This document shows, in pieces, positions 27,318 through 37,990 of a DNA stretch of 64,000 nt (positions within the stretch are counted from its first letter, which is position 1; each line of letters begins with the position of its first letter). The DNA comes from Streptomyces cellulosae (GTDB lineage Bacteria > Actinomycetota > Actinomycetes > Streptomycetales > Streptomycetaceae), in assembly GCF_000721105.1 (NCBI RefSeq), contig NZ_JOEV01000018.1, positions 62,001 to 126,000 of the forward strand, read 5' to 3'. Under the pieces are notes generated by a model that saw only the letters and a list, made by a program, of their open reading frames with translations, was not told where the DNA came from and searched no databases. The position numbers and the translations under genes were made by a program.

Positions 27318-28007
27318 ATGACGTTCGTACAGCTCATCGACTGCAGAACCGACCGGTTCGACGAGATGAACCGGCTGATGGACACCTGGGTCGAGCAGAC
27401 CAAGGGGAAGCGGACCGCGACGCACGCGGTGGTCGGCAAGGACCGCTCCGACGCGTCGCACTACATCGAGATCGTGGAGTTCCCCTCGTACGAAGAGGCG
27501 ATGCGGAACTCCGGGCTGCCGGAGACCGACCGGATCTTCCGGGACATGATCGCCCTGTGCGAGGAGACGCCCACCTTCACCGATCTGGACGTGGTGTGGG
27601 ACGAGCCGCTGAACCCGGCGGTGGCGCGGGAGTTCTTCGAGGAGGCCGGGCGCAGCGACCCGGCGTCGTTGTTCGAGCGGTTCACGGAGGACTACGTGGA
27701 CCACGACCCCTCCAACCCCGGGGACCTGCGCGTCGATGCGGCGCGCGAGCAGTACGAGGGGTGGCGGCGGGCCTTTGAGTTCACCTTCCGGATCGACGAC
27801 CAGATCGCGCAGGACGACCGGGTGTGCACCCGCTGGACCTGGGCCGGCCGCCACACCGGCGATTTCCTGGGGATTGCGGCCACCGGACAGAGCGTGGTCA
27901 TGACCGGGACGACCTGGCACCGGTTCCGGGACGGGAAGATCTGCGAGGGCTGGTGGGAGTACGACCGGGCCGGCCTGATGGAACAGCTGGGCGCGTTCGG
28001 GGAGTGA
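27318..28007 (+). CDS. fusion of an ABM-like monooxygenase-fold domain and an ester-cyclase (SnoaL-like) domain
   Basis: A 229-residue protein. Residues 1-95 (FVQLIDCRTDRFDEMNRLMD ... SHYIEIVEFPSYEEAMRNS) look like a dimeric ferredoxin-like ABM domain. Residues about 105-225 (YVDHDPSNPGDLRVD ... TWAGRHTGDFLGIAATGQSVVMTGTTWHRFRDGKICEGWWEYD) match the SnoaL-like ester-cyclase family with its conserved GxxxTGxxV and W-EYD features. The combination is found in actinobacteria, but its role is unknown. The ATG at 27318 has GGAGG upstream. It may be co-transcribed with the SDR. Confidence 0.8.
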   Translation: MTFVQLIDCRTDRFDEMNRLMDTWVEQTKGKRTATHAVVGKDRSDASHYIEIVEFPSYEEAMRNSGLPETDRIFRDMIALCEETPTFTDLDVVWDEPLNPAVAREFFEEAGRSDPASLFERFTEDYVDHDPSNPGDLRVDAAREQYEGWRRAFEFTFRIDDQIAQDDRVCTRWTWAGRHTGDFLGIAATGQSVVMTGTTWHRFRDGKICEGWWEYDRAGLMEQLGAFGE

Positions 28008-28119
28008 CCCGCGAAGGGGGTACGGCTCCGCGGCCCCGCGAGGGGACGACGGACCCCGGCCTCACGAAGGGCCGACGCCTCGCAGCCCTGTGAGGAAGGG
28101 CAATTGACCCGCGAAGGGG

Positions 28120-28163
28120 AAGGGCCCCACTCCGGCACCGGTCAGGTGCGGAGCGGGGCCCTT
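28120..28163. terminator. bidirectional terminator between the ester-cyclase gene and groEL1
   Basis: A long stem: AAGGGCCCC and CTCCG on the left pair with CGGAG and GGGGCCCTT on the right, with one interruption. TTT follows on the + strand. It sits between convergent genes. Confidence 0.85.
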
Positions 28164-28178
28164 TGCCGAGCGTGTCAC

Positions 28179-29893
<1,715 letters not shown>

Positions 29894-29925
29894 CAAAGCA
29901 CGTGCTTCTCGGTGAAGCCGGTGAA

Positions 29926-30234
29926 TTACTTCTCGATGATCGCGAGAACGTCGCGGGCCGAGAGGACGAGGTACTCCTCGCCGTTGTACTTCACCTCGGT
30001 GCCGCCGTACTTGCTGTACAGCACGATGTCGCCGGTCTTCACGTCGAGCGGAAGACGCTCGCCGTTCTCGAAGCGGCCCGGGCCCACGGCCAGGACGACG
30101 CCCTCCTGGGGCTTCTCCTTGGCAGTGTCCGGGATGACCAGGCCAGAGGCGGTGGTCTGTTCGGCGTCGAGCGGCTGGACCACAATGCGGTCCTCGAGCG
30201 GCTTGATGGCAACCTTGGAGCTGGTGGTCGTCAC
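29926..30234 (-). CDS. groES: co-chaperonin GroES
   Basis: A 102-residue co-chaperonin, [31 protein letters not shown] with its mobile loop, then the [32 protein letters not shown] core. The start is the GTG at 30234, after GGGGGAGG. It caps the GroEL ring. It is the first gene of the groES-groEL1 operon; two CIRCE operators and a promoter lie 130-170 bases upstream. Confidence 0.97.
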   Translation of the reverse strand: MTTTSSKVAIKPLEDRIVVQPLDAEQTTASGLVIPDTAKEKPQEGVVLAVGPGRFENGERLPLDVKTGDIVLYSKYGGTEVKYNGEEYLVLSARDVLAIIEK

Positions 30235-30332
30235 GATCCGACCTCCCCCTTCGGAGATCTCACGGGGTTAACTGTCTGAGGTGGCGACCAGGTGGATCCG
30301 TCGTCGCGGGTGCCGGACCTGCCCGTCGCTAG

Positions 30333-30359
30333 TTGGCACTCTCCAGGGGGGAGTGCCAG
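30333..30359. promoter_or_regulatory. CIRCE operator 1 (HrcA binding site)
   Basis: TTGGCACTC (30333-30341), 9 bases, GAGTGCCAG (30351-30359). It differs slightly from the consensus TTAGCACTC-N9-GAGTGCTAA and lies just downstream of the -10 element. Confidence 0.9.
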
Positions 30360-30364
30360 ACCCG

Positions 30365-30394
30365 AGACTATGACTGCGATTAGCACTCGGTCAA
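30365..30394 (-). promoter_or_regulatory. groES-groEL1 vegetative promoter
   Basis: On the minus strand, TTGACC (30394-30389) and TAGTCT (30370-30365) are 18 bases apart, a good HrdB-type promoter. The -35 lies in the spacer of CIRCE 2, so HrcA bound there would block polymerase. Confidence 0.85.
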
Positions 30395-30406
30395 GCGGAG
30401 TGCCAA
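30380..30406. promoter_or_regulatory. CIRCE operator 2 (HrcA binding site)
   Basis: TTAGCACTC (30380-30388), 9 bases, GAGTGCCAA (30398-30406). It overlaps the promoter -35 element. Confidence 0.92.
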
Positions 30407-30656
30407 TGCCACCGGCGTGGCGCGGGATTTTCCGGTCGGTGTTCCCTGTCGCGGCGCTCGGTGCGGGAGTGGACGTCGCCCTGGGGCTGCCGCCCCGAGC
30501 CCCCCGCTGTCGGCCCCGAGCGGGCCTCGTCCTCGATCGCCGGACGGGCTGGGACCGCCGTGACCGGCGCTGGAAGTCGCCGCCCGAGTCTCACGCTCGG
30601 CCCGCCGGAGGGTCGCGCCCGCCCGGAGGACACCGCTCGGCCCGCCCGGGATCCCG

Positions 30657-31517
30657 CTACAGGTAGTCCTCCAGCCTCCCCACCGTCAGCCCCCTCGCCT
30701 GGATCTCCCGCAGCAGTCGTACCGTGCGCTCCCGCAGGGTCGGGTCCGTCCACTCGCCCGATGCCACCGACACGATGTCGCCGGGGCGCAGCCTGTTCTC
30801 GCCCTTCACGTACGTCAGTTCGCCGCCCTCCATCGAGGCGCGCCACAGGACGACCGTCGAGATGCCGCAGTCGGCGGCGGCGCGCAGGGTCGTCGGGTCG
30901 TAGGTGCCGTAGGGCGGGCGGAAGAGGCGGGGGCGCAGGCCGAAGCGGGAGCGGAGTTTGTCCTGCTGGCCGCAGATCTCGGCGCGCTGGCCGACGTAGG
31001 GCAGGCCGCGCAGGGCGGGGTGGTCGAGGGTGTGGTTCTGGATGCTCGCGCCGACCGCCTGGAGGCGCGCGAAGTGGGCATAGCCCGGTCCGACGACGCT
31101 GTCGGTGAGGAACATGCTGACGGGGAGCCGGAGTTCACGGACGAGGTCGACGAACCGCGGGTCCCGCTCGGCGCCGTCGTCGTAGGTGAGGAAGACGACC
31201 TTGTCGGTGGTGCGGACGCGGTGCACGACCGGCGGCAGGGCCGGTCCCGCCGTCCGGGCGGCGGGGGGCCGGGCGGGGGGCTGCGGGGCGGGCGGCAGGG
31301 GGTCCGCCAGGCCCCAGCGTCGGTACGCCGGCTGGGGCCCGCGCGCGGCGGACTGCCCCGTGCCGGACGGCCCGTGCGAGCCCACTCGCTGGGCCGCCTT
31401 CCTGCCCAGCCGTTCGATGGGGTCGACGGACTGGGCACAGCCGGCGAGCAGAGCCAGCGCCAGGACCGCGACCGCCAACCAAGCCCGGTTTTTGTATGTT
31501 TGTCCTACGGTCCCCAT
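30657..31517 (-). CDS. polysaccharide deacetylase (NodB-type) lipoprotein
   Basis: A 286-residue exported protein. The signal peptide (AWLAVAVLALALLAGC) ends in a lipobox, LLAGC, so the mature protein should be anchored to the outer face of the membrane. A Pro-rich linker leads to the NodB domain: TYDDGAERDP (catalytic Asp pair), NHTLDHP (metal His pair), RPPYGTYD and a late VLWRASMEGG segment. It probably removes acetyl groups from a cell-wall or extracellular polysaccharide. The ATG at 31517 begins the signal peptide; the 23 codons upstream are Pro/Gly-rich. Confidence 0.88.
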   Translation of the reverse strand: MGTVGQTYKNRAWLAVAVLALALLAGCAQSVDPIERLGRKAAQRVGSHGPSGTGQSAARGPQPAYRRWGLADPLPPAPQPPARPPAARTAGPALPPVVHRVRTTDKVVFLTYDDGAERDPRFVDLVRELRLPVSMFLTDSVVGPGYAHFARLQAVGASIQNHTLDHPALRGLPYVGQRAEICGQQDKLRSRFGLRPRLFRPPYGTYDPTTLRAAADCGISTVVLWRASMEGGELTYVKGENRLRPGDIVSVASGEWTDPTLRERTVRLLREIQARGLTVGRLEDYL

Positions 31518-31607
31518 GGGCCCGGATCCTCGCAGGCCACCCCCGAGAACCCCGGGCGACACCGCCGCCGGAGGCGGACCGTCCACCTACTGGCCCACAA
31601 TGATCCG

Positions 31608-32774
31608 GTGAACGACCTCGCCCCCCTCCTCACTCCCCAAGGCCGCGCTCTCCTCGACGAAGTGCGCGGCACCGACCCCGCCGACGAACTCGCCGTCGCC
31701 ACCCGGCTGCGCCGCGAGCACCCCGCCGAGCTGGTGTCCGCGGCGCTCGGGCAGGCCCGGCTGCGGCAGCGGGCGGCGGCGAAGTTCGGGGCCGAGGACG
31801 CCGGGCGGATGTTCTTCACGCCCGACGGGGTCGAGCAGTCGACCCGGGCGAGCGTGGCGGCGTACCGTGCCGAGCGGCTCAGGGCCCTCGGCGTGACCTC
31901 GGTGGCCGACCTGTGCTGCGGGATCGGCGGCGACGCGATCGCGCTCGCCAGGGCGGGGATCCGGGTGCTGGCCGTGGACCGCGACCCGGTGACGGCCGGG
32001 GCGGCCCGGGCGAACGCCGAGGCGCTGGGCCTCGCCGACCTCGTCGAGGTCCGGGAGGCGGATGTCACGGAGGTGGACACGGCCTCGTACGACGCCGTGT
32101 TCGTCGATCCCGCGCGGCGTGGCGGCCGTGGCCGGATCTTCGACCCGGAGGCGTACTCACCGCCCCTGTCCTGGGCGGTCCGGGCCGCCCTCAGGGCCCC
32201 TCACGCGGCGCTGAAGGTCGCCCCCGGCATCCCGCACGAGGCCGTGCCCGCCGAGGCCGAGGCCGAGTGGATCTCGGACGGCGGTGACGTGAAGGAGGCC
32301 GTGCTGTGGTTCGGGACCGCCCCGGGAGCCGTCCGCGCGACCCTGCTGCCCGGCCCCCGCACCCTCCTGGGCCGGGGTCTGCCGGACCCCCGGGTCCGCC
32401 CGGTGGGCCGCTACCTGTACGAGCCCGACGGCGCCGTCATCCGCGCCCACCTGGTCGCCGAGGTCGCCGAACAGCTCGGCGGCGGACTGGTGGACGCCAC
32501 GATCGCCTACGTGACCGCCGACGCACCGCAGCCGACCCCGTACGCCTCCGGCTACGAGATCACCGACCGACTCCCCTTCAACGTCAAGAAGTTGAGGGCC
32601 CTGCTGCGGGAACGGGAGGTCGGCGTCCTGACCGTGAAGAAGCGCGGGTCGGCGGTGGAGCCGGAGGAGCTGCGCCGCAAGGCGCTCCCCAAGTCGCACG
32701 GACCGAACGCGGTGACCGTGTTCCTGACCCGGGTCGCGGGGGCGCCGACGATGCTGCTGGGCCACCGTTTCTAA
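31608..32774 (+). CDS. class I SAM-dependent methyltransferase with THUMP-like C-terminal domain
   Basis: A 388-residue protein. The SAM-binding core lies at about 95-215 (VADLCCGIGGDAIALARAGIRVLAVDRDP, then AVFVDPARRGG), and a C-terminal region (PSYEI-like YASGYEITDRLPFNVKKLRALL) resembles the THUMP-like domain of this actinobacterial family. The DPARR motif suggests RNA or small-molecule substrates, but the target is unknown. The start is the GTG at 31608 (NDLAPLLTPQG). It diverges from the deacetylase gene with 90 bases between starts. Confidence 0.82.
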   Translation: MNDLAPLLTPQGRALLDEVRGTDPADELAVATRLRREHPAELVSAALGQARLRQRAAAKFGAEDAGRMFFTPDGVEQSTRASVAAYRAERLRALGVTSVADLCCGIGGDAIALARAGIRVLAVDRDPVTAGAARANAEALGLADLVEVREADVTEVDTASYDAVFVDPARRGGRGRIFDPEAYSPPLSWAVRAALRAPHAALKVAPGIPHEAVPAEAEAEWISDGGDVKEAVLWFGTAPGAVRATLLPGPRTLLGRGLPDPRVRPVGRYLYEPDGAVIRAHLVAEVAEQLGGGLVDATIAYVTADAPQPTPYASGYEITDRLPFNVKKLRALLREREVGVLTVKKRGSAVEPEELRRKALPKSHGPNAVTVFLTRVAGAPTMLLGHRF

Positions 32775-33148
32775 CGACTGAGCGGGAGTCAGTCCTGTTG
32801 CCAGGACCGGTGCTCAGCCGGGTCCGCCCGGCCGATCCCCCTCCCGCCCGGCCGAAGATCACCGTTACGGCAGTCAACGAGCAGCCCTAGCAAAGGCCAC
32901 CCATTCGACCCAAGAACCTCCGTTCCCCCCAGGAGTGATGGGTCAGCACACGCCTCGCGACAGCGAGCACCCTCTCGATGGACAGCGGAACAACCGCATC
33001 CAGCCCTGGCACTCACTCAGGCCCACCACAAGTCACCCACTCCCACCAGAAGTCACTCATGCTCAGTAGACCGGTAGCAGTTCCAACCCCCTCATGACGG
33101 CGACATCCTCACCCTGCCCAGACTCCCGCACCCCCGCTCCGGTTGCCC
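32775..33148. other. gene-free convergent gap
   Basis: About 370 bases between convergent genes, with somewhat lower GC than its neighbours. A CCCACCA(C/G)AAGTCAC word is repeated at about 33020-33058. No gene, terminator stem or operator of note was seen. Confidence 0.5.
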
Positions 33149-34204
33149 TCAGCGCAGCGACTTCCACAGGTCGCTCGCCTCCGGCTCCTCGGCCACCACC
33201 CGGTTGGGGTCGGACACGGCCTGTACCACCGGCATGGTCACCGTCGTCACCCGGTCCGCCGACAGGCCCCGCAGGCTCTGACCGAGCCGCATCAGCTCGG
33301 TCAGCGAGTCGAGGCCGGTGTCCGTCGTGAGGCTGCCGGTGACCGCGTCGGCCACGCTGTACAGCCGGGTCGGCTCGGACAGCAGGTTCGTCGAGGAGAT
33401 CTGCTCCAGCAGCGCCTTCACGAGTTTCTGCTGGAGACCTATGCGGCCCAGGTCACTGCGGTCGCCCATGCCGTACCGGGTGCGGGCCAGCGCGAGGGCC
33501 TGGGTGCCGTCGAGGTGGTGGGTTCCGGCCTTCAGTTTCAGGTGGCTGTCGTCGTCGTCGATGTCCTCGTCGGTGGTGACGGTGACCCCGCCGAGCGCGT
33601 CGACGAGCTTCGCGAAGCCCGCGAAGTCGATCTCGATGTAGTGGTCCATGCGGACGTCGGTGATCGCCTCGACCGTCTTGACCGCGCACACGGCCCCGCC
33701 CACCGAGTACGCGCTGTTGAACATCTCGCCGTACCGGACGCCGGTGGAGCCGCCCGAGGGCAGCGGACACGAGGGCCGGGTGACGAGCGTGTCGCGCGGG
33801 ATGCTGACCACGGTGGCCCTCGTCCGGCCGGCGTCGAGGTGGACGACCATCGCCGTGTCGGACCGGGCGCCCTCGCTGCTTCCCCCGCCGAGTTCCTGGT
33901 TCTCCTTGCCGCTGCGCGAGTCCGAGCCGAGGACCAGGATGTTCAGGGAACCGGTGGGCAGGGGCGTGGCGGAGGCGGTACCGGACGGGGACGGGGTGGT
34001 GACCGCTCTGGGCGGGCGGTCGTCGCCGAGCGCGCTGTTGACGTCGACGCTCTTGATGTTGTTGTTGAGGTGCCAGTACGTCCAGCCCGCCGCCGCGATG
34101 CCGAGCACCAGTGCACCCGCGAGAGTGAGACCGGCGGCCTTGAGCGCCTTCGACCGCCGGCCCCGCCGTCTGCCCTCGTCGCCGTTCTCCGTGTGTACGG
34201 TCAC
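33149..34204 (-). CDS. LytR-CpsA-Psr (LCP) family wall-polymer ligase
   Basis: A 351-residue membrane protein with a basic cytoplasmic N-terminus, one membrane helix (AAGLTLAGALVLGIAAAGWTY, about 18-38), a Pro/Ser linker and the LCP domain: NILVLGSDSR, GARSDTAMVVHL, VSIPRDTLV, ALGGVTVTTDEDI, LDGTQALALARTRYG, GRIGLQQKLV. LCP proteins transfer lipid-linked polymers such as teichoic acid-like glycans onto peptidoglycan. The start is the GTG at 34204; it has no good Shine-Dalgarno sequence, and an AT-rich TAATAAT lies 20 bases upstream, so a short or leaderless transcript is possible. Confidence 0.9.
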   Translation of the reverse strand: MTVHTENGDEGRRRGRRSKALKAAGLTLAGALVLGIAAAGWTYWHLNNNIKSVDVNSALGDDRPPRAVTTPSPSGTASATPLPTGSLNILVLGSDSRSGKENQELGGGSSEGARSDTAMVVHLDAGRTRATVVSIPRDTLVTRPSCPLPSGGSTGVRYGEMFNSAYSVGGAVCAVKTVEAITDVRMDHYIEIDFAGFAKLVDALGGVTVTTDEDIDDDDSHLKLKAGTHHLDGTQALALARTRYGMGDRSDLGRIGLQQKLVKALLEQISSTNLLSEPTRLYSVADAVTGSLTTDTGLDSLTELMRLGQSLRGLSADRVTTVTMPVVQAVSDPNRVVAEEPEASDLWKSLR

Positions 34205-34364
34205 GCGAGGAACATAAGTCCGAATTATTAGGAGAATGTTAGGGACCGCGGTGTGACGTGGATTTCTTGGGAAATTCTCATCGTTCTCGAACCTCCTCAG
34301 GGTGCGGGACGTTGCCACCTGCGAAAGTTTCGATCGGGCAACCGATTGACTTCGGAGTGTCCGC

Positions 34365-35429
34365 CTACCGCGCCGCCGGCGCCCCCGTGCTGGCCCGCAC
34401 CACGAGGCTCGTCGCCAGTTCCACCCGGGTCGCCGCGGGGATGCCCTCCTCGCGGCCGAGGTCGAGGACCAGCTTCGCGGCCGCCTCGGCCATCTCCGTC
34501 AGCGGCTGCCGTACGGTCGTCAGCGGCGGACCCACCCAGGGCGCCACCGGCAGGTCGTCGAACCCGACCACGCTCAGGTCCTCCGGGATGCGCAGCCCCA
34601 GTTCGCGCGCGGCCTCGTACAGCCCGAGCGCCTGCAGGTCGTTGCCGGCGAAGACGGCGGTCGGCCGGTCCGGGCGGCGCAGGAGTTCCAGGCCCTGCCG
34701 GTAGCCGGCCTCGTGGTGGAAGTCACCCGTCGCGATCAGCTCGGGGTCGACCGGCAGCCCGGCGGTCTCCAGGGCGGCCCGGTAGCCGTCGACGCGGGCC
34801 CGGCTGCACATCATCCGGCTCGGTCCGCTGATCGCGCCGATGCGGGTGTGCCCGAGTTCGACCAGATGCCGGGTGGCGGCGAGACCGCCCTGCCAGTTGG
34901 TGGCGCCGATGGAGGGCACGTCGGCGCCCGGGTCGCCGGCCGGGTCCATCACCACGAACGGGATCGAGCGGCTGTTGAGCAGCGCCCGCTGGGACTCGTC
35001 GAGGCCGGACAGCACGAGGATCACGCCGTGCGGGCGGCGGGCGGCGACCTGGTCGGCCCAGGTCCGCCCGGGGGTGAGCCGTCCGGCGCTCTCGCTCAGC
35101 ACCACGCTCAGCCCGGCGTCCCGGGCCACGTTCTCCACGCCCCGGATGACCTCCATCGCCCAGGCGCTCTCCAGTTCGTGGAAGACCAGGTCGATCAGGG
35201 GCGAACGGCTCGCCTCCGCACGCCGGCGCCGGTAGCCGTGCGCGCGCAGCAGCCCTTCCACGCGGCTGCGGGTCGCCGGGGCGACGTCGGCGCGGCCGTT
35301 GAGGACCTTCGAAACTGTCGGCGCGGAAACGCCGGCCTCGCGGGCGATCTCGGCGAGGGTCGCGGTCTGCGCCGACCGTCCTGCCGACGGGGTTGTCGTC
35401 CGGGTTTCAGCGGGCTCCGGGGGTGTCAT
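34365..35429 (-). CDS. LacI-family transcriptional repressor
   Basis: A 354-residue repressor. The helix-turn-helix and hinge lie at about 22-75 (TLAEIAREAGVSAPTVSKVLNGRADVAP), followed by a sugar-binding periplasmic-protein-like domain (LIDLVFHELESAWAMEVIRG ... VVGFDDLPVAPWVGPPLTTVRQP). It is divergent from the GH3 gene, and its probable operators lie between them at 35488-35521. The ligand is most likely a product of that glycosidase, such as a xylo- or gluco-oligosaccharide. Confidence 0.9.
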   Translation of the reverse strand: MTPPEPAETRTTTPSAGRSAQTATLAEIAREAGVSAPTVSKVLNGRADVAPATRSRVEGLLRAHGYRRRRAEASRSPLIDLVFHELESAWAMEVIRGVENVARDAGLSVVLSESAGRLTPGRTWADQVAARRPHGVILVLSGLDESQRALLNSRSIPFVVMDPAGDPGADVPSIGATNWQGGLAATRHLVELGHTRIGAISGPSRMMCSRARVDGYRAALETAGLPVDPELIATGDFHHEAGYRQGLELLRRPDRPTAVFAGNDLQALGLYEAARELGLRIPEDLSVVGFDDLPVAPWVGPPLTTVRQPLTEMAEAAAKLVLDLGREEGIPAATRVELATSLVVRASTGAPAAR

Positions 35430-35487
35430 GGCGGCGATCGTATCCCTGCGCGACCTCTTGACGAACCCTTCTCACCGCCCTAGGTTC

Positions 35488-35521
35488 CCAAAACATTCGA
35501 CTTGTTTCCCGAAACATTCGC
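35488..35521. promoter_or_regulatory. two operator half-repeats between the LacI repressor and GH3 genes
   Basis: CCCAAAACATTCGA (from 35488) and CCCGAAACATTCGC (from 35508) are direct copies 20 bases apart. The second centres on CGAAACATTCG, a short palindrome. Their place 30-60 bases before the GH3 start suggests binding sites for the LacI-family protein. Confidence 0.7.
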
Positions 35522-35551
35522 GAGAGGGCCCTCCACCCCGACAGGAGTTTC

Positions 35552-37867
35552 ATGACCACCGCCCCCTGGCGTGACCCCGCCCTGCCCGCCGCCGCCCGCG
35601 TCGACGACCTCCTCTCCCGGATGACCCTCGAGGAGAAGACCGCCCAGTTGTACGGCGTCTGGGTGGGCGCCAGCACGGACGGCGACGGGGTCGCCCCCCT
35701 CCAGCGCGAGATGACCTCCGGCACCTCCGCCTACGACTGGGACGAGCTGATCACCCACGGCCTGGGCCAGCTGACCCGCCCCTTCGGCACGGCGCCCGTG
35801 GACCCGGCGCTGGGCGCGCGGGCACTGGCCCGCGCCCAGCGCCGTATCGTCGAGGCCGGCCGCTTCGGCATCCCCGCGCTCGCCCACGAGGAGTGCCTGG
35901 CCGGCTTCACCGCCTGGCAGGCCACCGCCTATCCGGTCCCGCTGGCCTGGGGCGCCTCCTTCGACCCCGAGCTGGTCGAGGAGATGGGCCGCCGTATCGG
36001 CGACGACCTGCGCTCGGTCGGCGTCCACCAGGGACTCGCGCCGGTCCTGGACGTCGTACGGGATCTGCGCTGGGGCCGGGTCGAGGAGACCATCGGCGAG
36101 GACCCGTACCTGGTCGGCACCGTCGGCTCCGCCTATGTGCGGGGTCTGGAGTCGGCCGGGATCGTCGCCACGCTCAAGCACTTCGCCGGGTACGCCTCCT
36201 CGGCCGGCGCCCGCAACCTGGCCCCCGTGCGGGCCGGGATCCGGGAGTTCGCCGACGTGACGCTGCCGCCGTTCGAGATGGCCCTGCGCGAGGGCGGCGC
36301 CCGCTCGGTGATGGCCGCGTACACGGAGACGGACGGCGTCCCGGCGTCTGCGGACCCCGGCCTGCTGAACGAACTCCTGCGGGAGCGCTGGGAGTTCACC
36401 GGCACGGTGGTCTCCGACTACTTCGGCATCGGCTTCCTGCAGACCCTGCACCGGGTGGCGGGCACCGAGGCGGAGGCGGCGCACGCGGCGCTCGCGGCCG
36501 GCATCGACGTCGAACTCCCGAGCCTGAAGTGCTACGGCCGCCCACTCCTGGACGCGGTCCGGGCGGGCGAGATCCCGGAGTCACTCATCGACCGCGCGGC
36601 CCGCCGCGTACTGCTCCAGAAGTGCGAACTGGGTCTCCTGGACGAGGACTGGGCCCCGGAGCCCACCGGCCGCATCAACCTGGACTCGGCGGCCAACCGC
36701 GCGCTGGCCCGCCGCCTGGCCGAGGAGTCGGTGGTCCTGCTGGACAACCCGGACGGACTGCTCCCCCTCGCCCCGGACACGAGGATCGCGGTGGTCGGCC
36801 CGCGCGCTTCGGACGCGCTCGCGATGCTCGGCTGCTACTCCTTCCCCTCCCACGTCCTCACGCAGCACCCCGAGACGCCGACGGGCATCGAGATCCCCAC
36901 GCTGCTGGAGTCGCTGCGCGCCGAACTCCCGGACGCGAAGGTCACGTTCGCGGAGGGCTGCGGAGTGTCCGACCCGGACACGACAGGCTTCGAGGAGGCG
37001 GTGGCCCGGACCGCCGAGGCGGACGTCTGTGTGGCCGTCCTCGGCGACCGGGCGGGCCTGTTCGGCCGGGGCACGTCCGGAGAGGGCTGCGACGCCACCG
37101 ATCTCCGACTGCCCGGCGCCCAGGCGGAGTTGCTGGACATGCTGGTGGCGACCGGTGTCCCGGTGATCCTCGTCCTCCTCACCGGCCGCCCCTACGCCCT
37201 CGGCCGCTGGCACGGCCGGCTCGCCGCCGTCGTCCAGGCCTTCTTCCCCGGGGAGGAGGGCGGCCCGGCGGTCGCGGGAGTGCTGTCGGGTCGCGTCAAC
37301 CCCTCCGGCCGCCTCCCGGTGAGCGTCCCGCACGTCGCCGGCGGCCAGCCCTGGACCTACCTCCAGCCCCCGCTGGGCCTCAAGGACGAGGTCAGCAACC
37401 TGGACCCGACCCCGCTGTACGCCTTCGGACACGGCCGCTCCTACACGGAGTTCGAGTGGTCCGACGTCCAGGGCACCGCCCCGGAGATCACCACGCACGG
37501 TTCGTACGACATCTCGCTCACGGTCCGCAACACGGGCGACCGTGCCGGCGCCGAGGTCGTCCAGCTGTACCTCCACGACCCGGTGGCGAGCGTCACCCGT
37601 CCGGACGTACGGCTCATCGGCTACCAGCGCCTGCCCCTCGAACCCGGCGCGTCCGCCCGCGTCACCTTCCGCTTCCACGCCGACCACTCGGCCTTCACCG
37701 ACCGTACCGGCCGGAGGGTGGTCGAACCGGGCGCGCTGGAACTGCGGTTGGGGGCCTCCAGCGCGGAGGTGCGGCACACGGCGGGGCTGAGGCTGACAGG
37801 GCCGGAACGGGTGCTGGGCACGGACCGGCGGCTGCGGTGCGAGACGGAGGTCCGGTCCCTTTCCTGA
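35552..37867 (+). CDS. glycoside hydrolase family 3 beta-glycosidase
   Basis: A 771-residue glycosidase, probably beta-xylosidase or beta-glucosidase. The GH3 barrel includes KHFAGY and the nucleophile Asp289 in TVVSDYFG; the second sandwich domain follows (about 395-620), then a fibronectin-III-like domain (about 660-760, GAEVVQLYLHDPVASVTRPDVRLIGYQR). No signal peptide is present, so it should act in the cytoplasm on imported oligosaccharides. No ABC sugar transporter genes are adjacent. GAGG-type Shine-Dalgarno CAGGAG precedes the ATG. Substrate choice between xylosides and glucosides cannot be made from sequence. Confidence 0.9.
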   Translation: MTTAPWRDPALPAAARVDDLLSRMTLEEKTAQLYGVWVGASTDGDGVAPLQREMTSGTSAYDWDELITHGLGQLTRPFGTAPVDPALGARALARAQRRIVEAGRFGIPALAHEECLAGFTAWQATAYPVPLAWGASFDPELVEEMGRRIGDDLRSVGVHQGLAPVLDVVRDLRWGRVEETIGEDPYLVGTVGSAYVRGLESAGIVATLKHFAGYASSAGARNLAPVRAGIREFADVTLPPFEMALREGGARSVMAAYTETDGVPASADPGLLNELLRERWEFTGTVVSDYFGIGFLQTLHRVAGTEAEAAHAALAAGIDVELPSLKCYGRPLLDAVRAGEIPESLIDRAARRVLLQKCELGLLDEDWAPEPTGRINLDSAANRALARRLAEESVVLLDNPDGLLPLAPDTRIAVVGPRASDALAMLGCYSFPSHVLTQHPETPTGIEIPTLLESLRAELPDAKVTFAEGCGVSDPDTTGFEEAVARTAEADVCVAVLGDRAGLFGRGTSGEGCDATDLRLPGAQAELLDMLVATGVPVILVLLTGRPYALGRWHGRLAAVVQAFFPGEEGGPAVAGVLSGRVNPSGRLPVSVPHVAGGQPWTYLQPPLGLKDEVSNLDPTPLYAFGHGRSYTEFEWSDVQGTAPEITTHGSYDISLTVRNTGDRAGAEVVQLYLHDPVASVTRPDVRLIGYQRLPLEPGASARVTFRFHADHSAFTDRTGRRVVEPGALELRLGASSAEVRHTAGLRLTGPERVLGTDRRLRCETEVRSLS

Positions 37868-37990
37868 CACGTCAGCACGATTTTCCCAAGATATGAAGCA
37901 GGCCGGACGGCCACAGCCGCCTCCGCTCTGTGAAGATCCCCTCACTTCGGTCGCTCCACGCCACGGAGCATCAGGGGAGGGAGCTTCACC

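Larger units (their letters stand above)
30235..30656. promoter_or_regulatory. groES control region and gene-free flank
   Basis: The first 170 bases hold the groES leader, two CIRCE operators and the promoter, all listed separately. From about 30410 to 30656 the DNA is very GC-rich and no gene, repeat or convincing signal was seen. Confidence 0.6.
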
